DNA from: Geosiphon pyriformis
Taxonomy: Eukaryota > Glomeromycota > Glomeromycetes > Archaeosporales > Geosiphonaceae
Assembly (NCBI GenBank): GCA_016748015.1
Contig: JAAOMT010000682.1
Location: 4,709-68,708 of the forward strand
Direction: 5' to 3'
DNA: 64,000 nucleotides
Shown here: one piece after another, positions 44,317-55,045 of the stretch
How the letters are laid out: each line of letters begins with the position of its first letter
Numbering within the stretch: position 1 is the stretch's first letter
Position numbers and translations under genes: made by a program
The notes under the pieces: generated by a model
Database searches by the model: none
What the model saw: the letters and a program-made list of their open reading frames with translations, nothing else
Told to the model about the DNA's origin: nothing

Positions 44317-44790
44317 ATGGTCAGGCCATAAAACTGATCCTAGATAGTGATTCAGCAGGCAGCATTATTACATGACAATTCATGGACCAATTAGATCACC
44401 AAGTTGATTGTGCTGCCAGCACCAAAATCATAATAGCCAATGGAGCAATCAAAATTCTAATTGGTGAAATTGATGACCTACTTATCAAAATCAATGGCAT
44501 CATAGTACTTATCAAAGTTCTTGTGATGGAAGCAATACAGTACCAAGCACTCATTGGCAACAACTGGTTGTTTAAAACCAATGTAATACTTGATTGGAAT
44601 ATACAGAAGCTTCAACTTAGCCAGAATGGTTGATACACATGTGTACCAGTCATGTGTGGCCACTTCAAGCCTATCATTACACCATCAGCACCCCTTATCG
44701 AGTTCAATAATGAAGAAAAAAAACTGACCTGGGAAGCCTATCAAATTTCTTGGGCTGATAACGACCACAATGAGCTACCACCAGTTCTAA
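44317..44790 (+). pseudogene. Gyp-3 protease, main part (right of Gyp-4)
   Basis: AIKLILDSDSAGSIITxQFMDQLDHQVD: active-site DSG reads DSD (GGT to GAT). Then IKILIGEIDDLLIKINGIIVLIKVLVMEAIQYQALIGNNWL and VPVMCGHFKPIITPSAPLIEF. Joined to 34356 this gives a continuous family protease. Confidence 0.8.
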
Positions 44791-44869
44791 ACTGGAAAGA
44801 AAAAAACAAAGAAAAAGAGAAAAAAAAAGGAAACATACCTAAAAAGACCAACAACAAACTGGAAACTAG

Positions 44870-45580
44870 TGGCTAGAGAAGTCCATACTCCAATACCAGA
44901 TCAGAACCACCTTATATTTCTCTCAAATGCAAAGACTACAAGAAGAAACTGTTTTCAATGGAAGCTTGGATTGCACCCAACAAAGATTACTGAATACAAA
45001 TCCACTATTACTGCAAGCCATGCCACAAAAAATAGTACAGCTATCCAAAATGACAAGGCAAGTGGAACAACAAACCATGTCTCACTTGTGGAGAACAGTT
45101 GCTTGATAAAAAAATATGGAATAACATTTCTGATTAAGGAGGAATGTGCAATGCTTTGTGTTAATACATGATCCTTATAAGTGACTGGGTCAGTTGTGGC
45201 ACTTCTATTACTGCAGCCTGACATTGAGCAATAACTCGGTTGGATGGTTATCCACATAATGAAAACAAGATTTGGCAGATAGCAAATGCCAAATTTGAAG
45301 GAGCCATGTCTAGCAAAATATTGGAAATCAAAAATAATTCTTCAGAACCAGTTGACATTGTCCTTATTCCAAATTCTAATGCTTTTCTCAACATAGAAAC
45401 AGGCCCAGAAGAGTTTCATGAGCACTATCAGAATTTAGCACCCACAAAAGAAGAACAGAAACAGCACTTAGAAAAAATAAACACCTGATTATGTGACTAC
45501 TGTTTGATTCCATGTGACTTTCAATATTGTAATAAGTGTGACCTCATTTATAATCCACCACCACACATGATCTACACAAT
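44870..45580 (+). pseudogene. Gyp-3 multi-CxxC linker
   Basis: ISLKCKDYKKKLFSMEAW...HYYCKPC, then NKPCLTCGEQLLDKKIW...CNALC (about 45070-45160), LDGYPHNENKIWQIANAKFE, and LCDYCLIPCDFQYCNKCDLIYNPP (about 45495-45560). The third cluster is intact and the first has lost two Cys. Confidence 0.7.
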
Positions 45581-45841
45581 TCCAAAGGAAGAAGAACCAA
45601 TTAGCAGCTGTGCATTAGAATCAGAATCAATTTTCAATTTTGATTCAAACTCTGACAATGATGACAACAAAAACACTGGTTTCAGCTCTGCTCAATATGG
45701 CAACAAAAATAACAATGATCTGAACTCTAATTCAAACCCCAAAATATTCATTGCACTTTCTGACCTCTCTAAGAAGCAGAAACTAAAATGGTTTAGTGAC
45801 AATAATAAGGGTATTATGCCAGAATGTACACATAATACTAA
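45581..45841 (+). pseudogene. Gyp-3 Asn/Ser-rich spacer and dUTPase motif 1 start
   Basis: An acidic then Asn-rich low-complexity stretch (DSNSDNDDNKNTGFSS...NNNDLNSNSN) leads to KQKLKWFSDNNKGIMPECTHNT, the start of motif 1. It is cut by sLTR-3 at 45841. Gyp-5 has the same Asn-rich spacer at 59680-59540, while Gyp-1 and Gyp-4 lack it. Confidence 0.7.
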
Positions 45842-46748
45842 TGTTACAAGTGATTATTTGGGGTCTCAAATCAAATAACAAATCTGTAACTTGGTGCTCA
45901 ATTGCTTGAATGATATGAGTAATATCTAAAAATTGTTTGTATTTGAAGGTTTTGTTCGAATTCTTTGTATAATGGACAGAGATTCAATAGTTGTTTTTAG
46001 TAGCCTCCCAGAATTGCAATTCTGTCAAATTTTTTTCTTAGCATAGTGACCAGTAATCCTCCTAGTAAGCTATCCTCAAATCTATGAGTGTTCTATTTTT
46101 GTTTCACAGGTCTTTTACCAGTCCTTATAATGTTTTTATCTCAGCACTTTTAATCTTTTTAATCAAAACAAAAGAAACAACAAAAGAAAATAAAATAAAA
46201 AAAAATAAAAAAATAAAGAAAATAAAATAAGAAATATGTGTTCTGTTAATAGCCGTGATCAAGAGCTATTGTGCCAGCAGGTTAAATAGTGGATAATAAC
46301 ATGGATTTAAGGATAATGAATGATTTTATTAATATGAAAGCAATTTCACTTCAAGTTATAGTATTCTATTTTTTGAAGGAAGGGTATTTAATAATTATGA
46401 CCTGTGAGTCTAATTAACTCTAAAAGTCCTATTGACTCTCAGTCTTCTTAACTTTGAGCCTAATTAACTAATTTTTTAGCTTCTGATACTACTGCTATAT
46501 ATACATAATTAAGATTTCTCAATTCCTCAATTCTTTACACTAGAAATTCTGGAATTCTTAGAATCCTGCAATTCCTTTGAGAGAAATTCTGGAATTCTGG
46601 AATCTTGCAATTTCTCATATAAGAATTCTGAAATTCTTGGAATCCTGCAATTCTTCTGAGAAAAATCCTGGAATTCCACATTTATTACGTTTATTTTGAC
46701 TGGCTAATTAATGTACTAATATTTAATTCCTATATTTTATGAGTAATA
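45842..46748 (-). repeat. sLTR-3, solo LTR inserted in the Gyp-3 dUTPase region
   Basis: Starts TGTTACAAGTGATTATTTGG, which matches the reverse complement of the Gyp-3 LTR end, and ends GAGTAATA (TAACA altered). Flanks are CTAA (45838-45841) and CTGA (46749-46752), a 4-bp duplication with one transition. Removing it rejoins CATAATACT-GATGCAAAG, motif 1 HNTDAKFN. The minus-strand TATA box is near 46497-46504. U3 differs from Gyp-3, with a 40-bp array and a TGAGTCTAATTAACT repeat at 46404 and 46454. Confidence 0.85.
46542..46677 (-). repeat. 40-bp tandem array in sLTR-3 U3
   Basis: AGAAATTCTGGAATTCT-type units start at 46542, 46582 and 46622, exactly 40 bp apart, with a partial fourth from about 46660. 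Each holds GGAATTCC-like palindromes and GAATCCTGCAATTC. Confidence 0.8.
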
Positions 46749-47165
46749 CTGATGCAAAGTTTAATCTGAGATATTTGAAAAAAGATGTCATCAAATTAGA
46801 ACCACATTCTCACACATGCATTGATCTCAAAATAGCACTGGAAATTTTAGCAACAACAATAGTTCAACTAGCATTCAGAAATAGTCTGGCAAAAAAGGGA
46901 ATCAACATTAAAAGAAGAATAATTAATACAAGATATGTAGAAAATATTATTGCAATGCTACAAAATAACTCAGAAAAGGCCTATATTATAGAACTAAACA
47001 AAAAGATAGCACAGGCAATATTTCTGCCTTTGGTTAAAATAGCTCAATTAGTATTATTAGAAAGCAAAGAAAAATTAAGGATTACAGCTAAAAAAATACA
47101 GGAGTTTGGATTCACGAATAAAATAGACATACCAGTTAATATGGCAGAGGAAAAAATTGTTAACA
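46749..47165 (+). pseudogene. Gyp-3 dUTPase-like domain, main part
   Basis: DAKFNLRYLKKDVIKLEPHS ends motif 1. Motif 2 AFRNSLAKKGINI, motif 3 KRRIINTRYVENIIAMLQN (Asp to Asn), motif 4 KKIAQAIFLPLVKI, motif 5 region IQEFGFTNKIDIPVNM, where the FGSxG loop is degraded. The 150-codon frame 46739-47191 is fully open, which is unusual in this element. Confidence 0.8.
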
Positions 47166-47241
47166 AAAGAGAAATTATCTCCACCTGTTAATCAATTTTT
47201 ATTCCACTATATAATCAGTACATGTTAACTATAAAAAAAAA

Positions 47242-47570
47242 GTGAAGGATCAAGCTCAGTTGTTTAAAGCAGAAACAATCATATGTGAATCAGAAAAGAT
47301 TGGACTCACCAATCTCTATATACCAGCCAAAAGCCCTAAAAATATCAAAATTCTAATATATAATACTATTGGAAATGTTATCAAAATCTCAGAAGAAACA
47401 ATTATTGGATATTTAACCACTGAAGTTGAGGATCAACTACTAAACCATATTCCAGATTTTCTACAACTGTGCAGATATGTAAATATCATATCTTAAACAA
47501 TATATAGTTGAAAAGAATGTTATCTGCTCTAACCAGAACAATTGGAACAGATGAACTTAAGAAATTTAGA
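47242..47570 (+). pseudogene. Gyp-3 beta-rich linker
   Basis: LTNLYIPAKSPKNIKILIYNTIGNVIKISEETIIGYLTTEVEDQLLNHIPDF is open for 84 codons. It aligns with Gyp-5 58971-58681. The fold is not recognised. Confidence 0.55.
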
Positions 47571-48480
47571 CTCACTTTAATGGATGCAACTCAAGAAGTT
47601 ACTCAACAACTTTAATGACATCTTTGCCAGTGAAAATGAATTTGGCAGAACTGATATTATCCAATATTAGATCAAGACTAAAGATACAATGCCAATTAAA
47701 CAAAGAGCATACAGAGTACCACCAGCCAGCCATGAGATTATTCATCAAAAAATCAATCAGATGCTTGACAATAAGCTAATTCAGCCATTAATAAGCCTAT
47801 GGTCATTACCAGTAGTACTAGTTCATAAGAAAAATGGGAAAATCCACTTTTGTGTAAATTACCGAAAACTGAATAGAATAACAAAAGAAGATAGCTACCT
47901 AACTCCAAAGATCTAAAAACTGTTTGATGCTTTTGGAAGAAAGAAATGGTTCTCAACTTTGGACTTAGACAGTGGTTACTGGCAAGTAGCCATAAAACCG
48001 AAAGATAAAAAGAAAACAGCTTTTACAACATAAAAAGAGAATTTTAAGTTCAAAGTAATGCCATTTGGCTTGATGAATGCTCCAGCAACATTCCAACAGC
48101 TAATGGAAATTGTCTATACTAGACTACTGTGAAAATCAGTAGTTGTTTATTTAGACAACACCAATGTGTTTTCCAATACATTTGATGGCTATCTATATTA
48201 TCTTCAACAAGTGTTTGAAAGATTAAGAAAAGCAGAATTGAAATTAAATGCAACCAAGTGTTTTTTTGACAAGACAGAATTGAAATTCTTGGAACATATT
48301 ATAAGCAAAAATGACATTAAAACAGATCCAGATAAAATTGCAATAGTAAAAAACTTTTCAGTACCAACCAACTTGACAGAACTGAGAGCATTTTTGGAAT
48401 TTGCAAGCTATTATTGCTGCTTTATCAAGAATTTTTCTAAACTGGCTTAGCCACTTCATCAGCTACAAACCAAAAATGTG
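47571..48480 (+). pseudogene. Gyp-3 reverse transcriptase, decayed
   Basis: MPIKQRAYRVPPASHEIIHQK, SLWSLPVVLVHKKNGKIHFCVNYRKLNR, FSTLDLDSGYWQVAIKPKDKK (first Asp kept), MPFGLMNAPATFQQLME, VVVYLDNTNVFSNTFDGYLYYLQQVF (YLDN, GAC AAC; about 48139-48210). FLEFASYYCCFIKNFSKLA ends it. Stops at about 47914, 48031 and 48129. Confidence 0.85.
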
Positions 48481-48960
48481 AAATACAAATAGACAGAAGC
48501 TTAACAAAAAGCTTTTGACATATTGAGTAGAAAGCTTATTCAAGCTCTAGTATTGATGTATTCAGATTACAGCAAACCATTTATTATCATCACCAATATA
48601 TTAGATCAAGCATTAAAAGCAGTACTATTACAAAAGAAACTAGATAGAAGAGAACATCTGGTAGCATACACCAGCCAAAGCTTGAGTTCAGCAGAAAAAA
48701 ACTATGGAACACCAGCACTAAAACACTTAGCAATCTATTGGACAGTTATAAAATGGAGAGAATACTTAAACCAGAAATTTAATATATACACTGATCATAA
48801 AAGATTGACTTCAATCCAGAAACAAGAATTTGGAGATAATTGCCATATTCGATAAAAAATAGAACTTTTATTATTTAATTATACAATACATTACAAAAAG
48901 GGAAAAAAAATGGAAATGTTGACAGTTTGTTACAAATGAGACAAATCTAAAAACATTTCA
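48481..48960 (+). pseudogene. Gyp-3 RNase H, decayed
   Basis: LMYSDYSKPFIIITNILDQALKAVLL has the first Asp as Asn (ITN), TPALKHLAIYW has the Glu as Lys, and IYTDHKRL keeps the last Asp. NVDSLLQM closes the domain. Two of three catalytic acids are lost. Confidence 0.75.
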
Positions 48961-49189
48961 ACCCAAAAATATAACAAAATCCAAACAGTCAAAACCAAAA
49001 ATATAACAAAAAATGAACACACAAAAATATTAACAACTCCAGCACTATATAAATACTTAACAGTTCAAGAAGAAATTATCTCAAAAAGAACAAAACAACA
49101 TAAAACAACAATTAAAATATTTTATTAATTATTAAAATATACTTTACTGGAAAAACAGAAGAAATTTAGATCAACCAACCAGAGTAATT

Positions 49190-50160
49190 ACAGAACCAGA
49201 GAAAAAAACAATATTATTCAACATGTACTCAGATCCAACAGCAGGACATTTTCACAAAGAAGCAATTATGGAAAAAACCAGAAAAAGATACTATTGGCTA
49301 TTAATGTATTCAGATATCATCTAATATGTTCAAAATTGTAATGCTTATTAGAAAAAAGGAGGAACAAAATTCAGTGAACCATTGAGACCAATTAAAATGG
49401 GACAACCATTCAATCACATCAGAATTGACTTAATCGGACTATTAACCATAACCAGCAGAAACAACAGATATATTGCAGTAGCCATGAACTATCTTACAAA
49501 ATGGCCAGAAGCAAAAGCTATTCAAAAAGCAAATACAGAATTTGTTGCCAAATTTGTTTATTAAGATTTGATCTGTTAACATAGATATTCAAAAAAACTA
49601 TTATCAGATTAAGAAACTCACTTTGTAAATAGAACATTGACAGAATTAAGTCAAAGATTTGGGATAAAAAGACCATTATTATTATGGTATCATCTACAAA
49701 CCAATAGACTAGTTGAAAGATTTAATAAAACATTGTGTAAAGCAATTGCCAAGATCAGTCAAAAAAACCATGATGAATGGGATTTGTTTATACTATCAGT
49801 ATTATTCACTTATCAAACAATAAAGCAAAATACTACACAAGCAACACCATTTAAATTAGTATACAATAGAACAGCAATATTATCAGTTGAGATAGAAGTC
49901 AAAACATATCCAACAGAACCAATAACAAAAGAAAATTTCCAAAGAACATTGTTAAGAAGAACATATGACTTAATAGAGACACTAGAAAACAAATGGCAAA
50001 GAACAGCTGATAACATCCAAAAGTCACAAAAAAAACAAAAAAAAAGACATGATAACCAACTACCAGATAAACCAGTTGAATTCAGGATTAGAGACAAAAT
50101 ACTTTTATATTATACCAAAGCAGAAAAGCAATGGAATAAAAAATTTGACCCCAAATAAGA
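49190..50160 (+). pseudogene. Gyp-3 integrase, catalytic triad kept
   Basis: HHCC-like start MYSDPTAGHFHKEAIM...NCNAY. The core keeps all three acids: FNHIRIDLIGLLTIT, LLSDxETHFVNRTL and RLVERFNKTLCKAIAKIS. A TAA replaces what is a CGA-type Arg codon in LLSDRE, explicable by two transitions at a CpG. The C-terminal 173 codons 49637-50158 are open, ending EFRIRDKILLYYTKAEKQWNKKFDPK. Confidence 0.85.
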
Positions 50161-51025
50161 CAGATCATTTTACATAGAAAAAATTCTAGGAAATGGAGCT
50201 TATAAATTAAGATGGAATGACAAAATTTTAGCCAAAGCAGCACATGGTGATCGACTGAAACCATATTATCATATAGTGTCACCATCCACCAATAATATTC
50301 TACAATTAAGAGTACAGAGAATACTAGTCCAACTAGATGAGATTCCACAAGATCTGGAACCAATCATAGTTATTGAACCAAACATGTCAAATTGAACAAC
50401 CAAAAGAGTATATAAAAACACAGTATACATGACAAAAGCAACAAAATAGAAATACCAGACTATATTCACACATTAGCTCAACAATTGTTTCAAGCTTTAA
50501 GTTAATAACAAGTCAACATGGAAATTATTATTAACAATTAAATGATCTGTTATCAAAACACCAAACAAAAAAGGAAAAGTACACTATATCAGTGACTACA
50601 GAAACAATTAATAAACTGATTAGATAAAATAGTAGAGAAAATAAAAAACACTTTTAGAAAAATAACCACCATAGTTTCAACAGAAGAACTGGTGAAAGAA
50701 AATTAGAACCAATAAATAGACCAACTTCTAATACCATACTGCTACTATCAATTGGGACGAAAAGTAGATATTCAAAAGTTATATCTTGACAAATCCAAAA
50801 GAATCTACAATTAAGAAATAGTTTGGAATATCAAAGACATTATTGAAAAGAAAACAAACTTGACATTACACATTAAGACCATTTATTGACTACACACTAT
50901 AATTCAAAACTACTCAGAAGTATTGTTATACTCTGACATGAAAACAATAACTATCAACCAATGAGAAAGAATAAACAATTCACAAATTGAAAAAATAAAG
51001 AGTAGGATGGAACAGATGCTACTTG
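50161..51025 (+). pseudogene. Gyp-3 post-integrase C-terminal module
   Basis: ILGNGAYKLRWNDKILAKAAHGDRLKPYYH, a variable stretch, then YCYYQLGRKVDIQKLYLDKSKRIYN, EKKTNLTLHIKTIYxLHTIIQNYSEVLLYSDMKTITIN. It diverges from Gyp-1 and Gyp-4 but keeps the NLTLHxK and MKTITIN blocks. Confidence 0.55.
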
Positions 51026-51038
51026 AAAAAGAAGAAAA
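51026..51038 (+). promoter_or_regulatory. Polypurine tract of Gyp-3
   Basis: AAAAAGAAGAAAA three bases before the 3' LTR. Confidence 0.7.
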
Positions 51039-51041
51039 TAA

Positions 51042-51833
51042 TATTACTTATAAAAAGAAAACAGATATAGAAAATAGTAGACCAATAGGAGAATAGTAGT
51101 TAACATGTGAACACATTGCTTAATAATGTGAAGCAATAATAGAAAATTAGAGCCTATTGTTTAGCAATGTAAGCATTGCTCAAGAAATCATAGCATATTA
51201 CTTGAGAATGTAAATAATCTTGTAAAACATCAATTATGTATATATAGTGGTAGCATTAGAAGAAAAAAAGACAAATCTCTCAATTTAGATTTGATCTAAG
51301 CAACCTTCCAATTAACAAATATTAATAAATAATTATTTGTTATCTTAATCTACTCTTTACTATTAACATTTCATGTTGATAGTATCAAATACTTAACCAT
51401 GCTAGAACAATAGCTTTTGATCATAGAATACTAACATCTATTGTCTTGGCTTATTTTTTTTTATTTTCTTTTGTTATTTTTTTTGTTGTGTACTAATTGA
51501 TTAAAAAAATTAAAGCATTAAAATATTGATGTCAAAGATAGCCTGATAAAAGACCCCAAAAGAAGAGTATAACATTGAGAATCTAAGGATAGCTTACCAG
51601 AAGGGCATCTCTGCCAGATTACCAGCCACTATGCTGAGAAAAAAATTTGATGAAATTGCAATTCCAGGAGGCTACTGAAAACAACTATTGAATCTCTGTC
51701 CATATATAAAAAACTCCACCAAAACTTTTAGATACCTAAAAACCTTCAAAAACTATCAATATTACCAGACCAATTGAGCACCAAGTTACAGATTTGTTAT
51801 TTGCTTTAAGACCCTAAATAATTACTTGTAATA
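51042..51833 (+). repeat. Gyp-3 3' LTR
   Basis: TATTACTTATAAAAAG (TGTTAC altered) to ACTTGTAATA. Collinear with the 5' LTR and including the TATATATAG box near 51240. Confidence 0.9.
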
Positions 51834-52120
51834 ATATCATCTGTTGTAATAATTACAGTTTGTGCTGATCAATTCATATTTTGTTTGAGTTGTTGTATCA
51901 ATTGATAAGTAATAATGTTTTTGGCAAATTTACTGTCTAAAATTAATTGAATTGGCTTTTTTTTTTACTTTAGCTTCTGTGTATATAGCAGTGATAACTT
52001 TTTGTTTATTAGCTGCTGCATTGCTAAACAAGAATAGTAATTTGTTTGCTTCAAATTTGAAAGGAAAAATATCTGAAAAATTGGCATTTTGGACAATTCT
52101 GGCTGATGGAATTGTGTTGT
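51834..52120 (-). pseudogene. Gyp-2 protease, N-terminal half (right of Gyp-3)
   Basis: KQKVITAIYTEAKVKK, then IQLILDSKFAKNIITYQLIQQL (active-site DSG reads DSK), ending QTVIITTDD at 51834. It joins KTPIREIDNF at 31160 when Gyp-3 is removed. Confidence 0.8.
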
Positions 52121-54050
52121 TAAAAAAGTTTTGTCTTAATGCTACAACTTTATTTTCAGAAAGTGCAATTTGTTGAAAATCTTGTTTTTTGGCTATGATT
52201 AAGTAACTTGGTTGGGTATAATAATAATTAGGTTTTTGTTGACCAGAATTTCGAAAAACCAACTGGTTGTTTGGATTGATTCTGTTATTGTTATTTTGAA
52301 AACAATTTTGAAATATTAATTGGTTTTGGTAAACCAATCTTTGAGCAGATATTTGGTATTGTTGGAAAGATGTTGTTTGATATTGTTAAGTCTGTGAAAG
52401 TTGTTAATATTGTTGTTGTAGAGCTGGTTAATAGAAATTATTCTGTTGCTAAGGTCTGAAAAAATAATAATCTGTTAATGGAAATTGGTAATAAGATTGC
52501 TAAGGTTGAGAATAATATTGATTATTTCTGTTTTGTTGGTCTTTTTGTATTTTTCTACAATTTCATTTTCAATATTCTGGAATTTCACAATAGTGACAGC
52601 TTTGAGTTTGATTATTTAGTATTAAAAAATTACTTGGGTTTTGTCATTGTAGGGGTTAATATCTTTGTAGTTGCTGTTGTTGTTGATTAATGAAATAGTT
52701 TTCAACCTTTTTTATAAGTTGGTCAATTTTCTCTTCAGCAGTTAAGCTGGTTTTTTTAATAGCAAAATTTACAAGTTTGATATGATTTGCTTCTTCTATT
52801 GCTATTTCATATTTTTTTGCATATTAAATAGCTGTAGCTAAGTCTTTTGGAGCATATGAGCAAACTTTCTTAATAAGTTTGTCTTTTAATCTTGCAATGA
52901 ACTAATTCAAAATTTGGGCATTGGAATAGTAATTGTTGGTTTTCAATTGTCAGATTTGTTAAAAAAGTTTGTTGAATTTTCTAAGATAGGTCATGATAAA
53001 TTTAGATAGTTCTTGCTTGATGTTTTGAAATTGGTTTTGGAGGGTAATAGAAGTGTTATTGTCAGTAAATTGTTCCAGGAAAGTAATTTTAAATGCTTGC
53101 CAATCTTTGAAAAGTTCAGCCAAGTTTTTGAACTATTTGCCTGCAGTTTTTTAAAAGAAATAAGAGATTGCTTTGAGCATTCTGGCAGCAGTCCATTTAT
53201 TTGTATCTCCTGCTTTCTGAACTTTGTCAAGCCATTTTTGTGAGTTGGTGTTAACATCTTTTCTTGTAAATTTAGTGATTTTTACAATATATGTAGTTGC
53301 TATTTTTTCTTTATTTTTAGTTGTTTCTTTTTGTTTGGATTTGGTTTCTTTATTTTTTGGGTTTTTTGAATGATTACTTTGATTTTTTTTTAAGTAATCA
53401 AAAAGATTGGTGCTAGTTGATATTAGTTTCTGCTGTTAAATAAAACTTTTTGTTAAAGTGAAATCTTTTGGCTTCAAAAATCAAATAAGAAGTGAATTTA
53501 GTGTTTGTGATTGAGCAAGTAAAATTAGAAATAGTGTATTAGAAAGTCGTAATTTGATACTAGTTTTTTGTTTAGATGCTTATAGATGTTTATAGATGTT
53601 TAACAGATGTTTTTGGTGTATTGTGAGTTGTATGACTAACTTAAAATGCCTTCATTTGCCTTCTGTTGTTGTTATTTTTTGGTTTTAATTCAAAGTTAAG
53701 AGAATATTTGGACTGTACTGGGTATTTTTTTTCACAATATTAAATAATATTAAAATTAAGTTCTTGAAAGTAGGTGTCAAGTGTTTTACTGTTATGGTCT
53801 TTAGTTTTTAGATGTGAATAGTGCAATAGATTGTTGTAGAAATTGCTTTTTACTTCTGAAATATTGTAGTTTCTAAAAAGATAATTATTGATGCAGTTTT
53901 TAATGTATTGATATAGTAATTTCTTGAAAATTTCAATTTCGTCTTAAATGTTGAATCTTTGCTTGCAGTAAGTGTAAATTGATTGATAATACTTTAGAGT
54001 TGTTGTATTTGCTAAAGTCACCACTTTGAATTTGTTGTTACTGTGTTTTT
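52121..54050 (-). pseudogene. Gyp-2 Gag, heavily decayed
   Basis: Near 53250-52990 a capsid-like stretch is open (FRKQEIQINGLLPECSKQSLISFKKLQANSSKTWLNF). AILNQFIARLKDKLIKKVCSYAP-type sequence (about 52930-52850) corresponds to FIKGLWSSILRSVRP. A Gln/Asn-rich tail (52440-52200) corresponds to the post-knuckle region; near 52590 CHYCEIPEY-like residues mark the knuckle position. The N-terminal domain (54000-53650) is unlike both other Gag types. Stops throughout. Confidence 0.65.
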
Positions 54051-54067
54051 TCTGTGAAAGAGCACCA
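54051..54067 (-). promoter_or_regulatory. Primer-binding site of Gyp-2
   Basis: Minus strand TGGTGCTCTTTCACAGA, two bases inside the 5' LTR. Confidence 0.65.
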
Positions 54068-54069
54068 AA

Positions 54070-55045
54070 TATTACCAGAGATTTTTGGTCTTTTTTTTTG
54101 AATGTTGTTAATATGTATTTGCTGTGAATTTACATTCTTAGAAAGTAGTTGAACCTTTGATAACTGAATTTATCTTCAAATTATCTTCTATAATTTGAAT
54201 TGCTGGACTTATAAGTAAAATGGCCAATTTTGTGCCAGTTACTTTATGTAGTTATATTGTAGTAAATGCCAACTTTTTTCTAGGAATTGCTTATTTGAAA
54301 GTTTACTAAAAATGTGTAGTTATTTTGCTGTAAAAGTCAACTTTTTTACAAGAATTTTGTCTGTAGACTACTTTAATAATTATAATAAAAAAAGTAAAGG
54401 AAAATAAAAAAAATGTAAAAAAAATGTAAAAAAAATGAAATGTTTGTCAAGGGAATCATTTTCTATTCAGGTTTGGAGTTATTAACAAATTATTAAAATT
54501 GGTAGTTAATCAATTTCAAAAACATTAGTTGGGTTTTTGGAATTTTCAAGTGTAATAATTAAAGATTTGGGTTTTCAAATATTTTATTTTTATTTAGTTT
54601 ATGTAAGAATATGTAAAGATAATTTGTTCTAATTAAGATATCTAAAGTAAGATAATAAGATACATTTTCTTAAAAAAAGAAGCTCTTCTTTTATATAACT
54701 TGTTGTGATACTAGTTTTTAAACTTGTACTTTTCTCTTTTCTCTAATTTTGGTAAACTAAAAATACATTTCAGTAAACTACAAGTTATTTTCACAAACTA
54801 TTAATTATTTCGGCCAATTTCTGCTAATTTCGACGAATTTTTGAATATTAAATAATTCAGAGTATTGTGTAATTTAATTATTTTAATTTTTATGGTACAA
54901 ATCGAGTTATTAATTGAATGATAATATTTGATAATTTGATTAAATAATAAGTAATAATGGAATTAATAATAATATATACTAATTATTAATAGAAATTATA
55001 AGAGTAATTTCATGCTAATTAATAGCTAAAATTCTACTGATAATA
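54070..55045 (-). repeat. Gyp-2 5' LTR
   Basis: TATTACCAGAGATTTTTGG to TACTGATAATA, with both termini altered by transitions from TGTTAC and TAACA. Confidence 0.9.

Larger units (their letters stand above)
31172..51833 (+). mobile_element. Gyp-3: Ty3/gypsy retrotransposon inside Gyp-2, split by Gyp-4 and sLTR-3
   Basis: LTRs of 798 bp (31172-31969) and 792 bp (51042-51833). After removing Gyp-4 (34357-44316) and sLTR-3 (45842-46748) it is about 9.8 kb with all Gag-Pol domains in order on the plus strand. Flanks ATGC (31168-31171) and ATAT (51834-51837) fit a 4-bp duplication with two transitions. Gyp-2 protease rejoins across it. Gyp-3 and Gyp-5 share the Gag N-terminal type and the LTR start, so they form one family distinct from Gyp-1 and Gyp-4. 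Confidence 0.85.
24680..55045 (-). mobile_element. Gyp-2: Ty3/gypsy retrotransposon split by Gyp-3
   Basis: Its LTRs at 24680-25611 and 54070-55045 are about 30 kb apart because Gyp-3 and its own insertions (31172-51833) lie within. With these removed the element is about 9.7 kb, with Gag and the protease start on the right, then the protease end, CxxC linker, dUTPase-like, RT, RNase H, integrase and C-terminal module on the left. Flanks CCAC (24676-24679) and TTAC (55046-55049) fit a 4-bp duplication with two C-to-T changes. It lies in LINE-c. It is more decayed than Gyp-1. Confidence 0.85.

Noticed and set aside
46542-46677. Regularly spaced repeats suggesting a CRISPR array
   Set aside because: Units are contiguous without unique spacers, lie inside an LTR, and the genome is eukaryotic.
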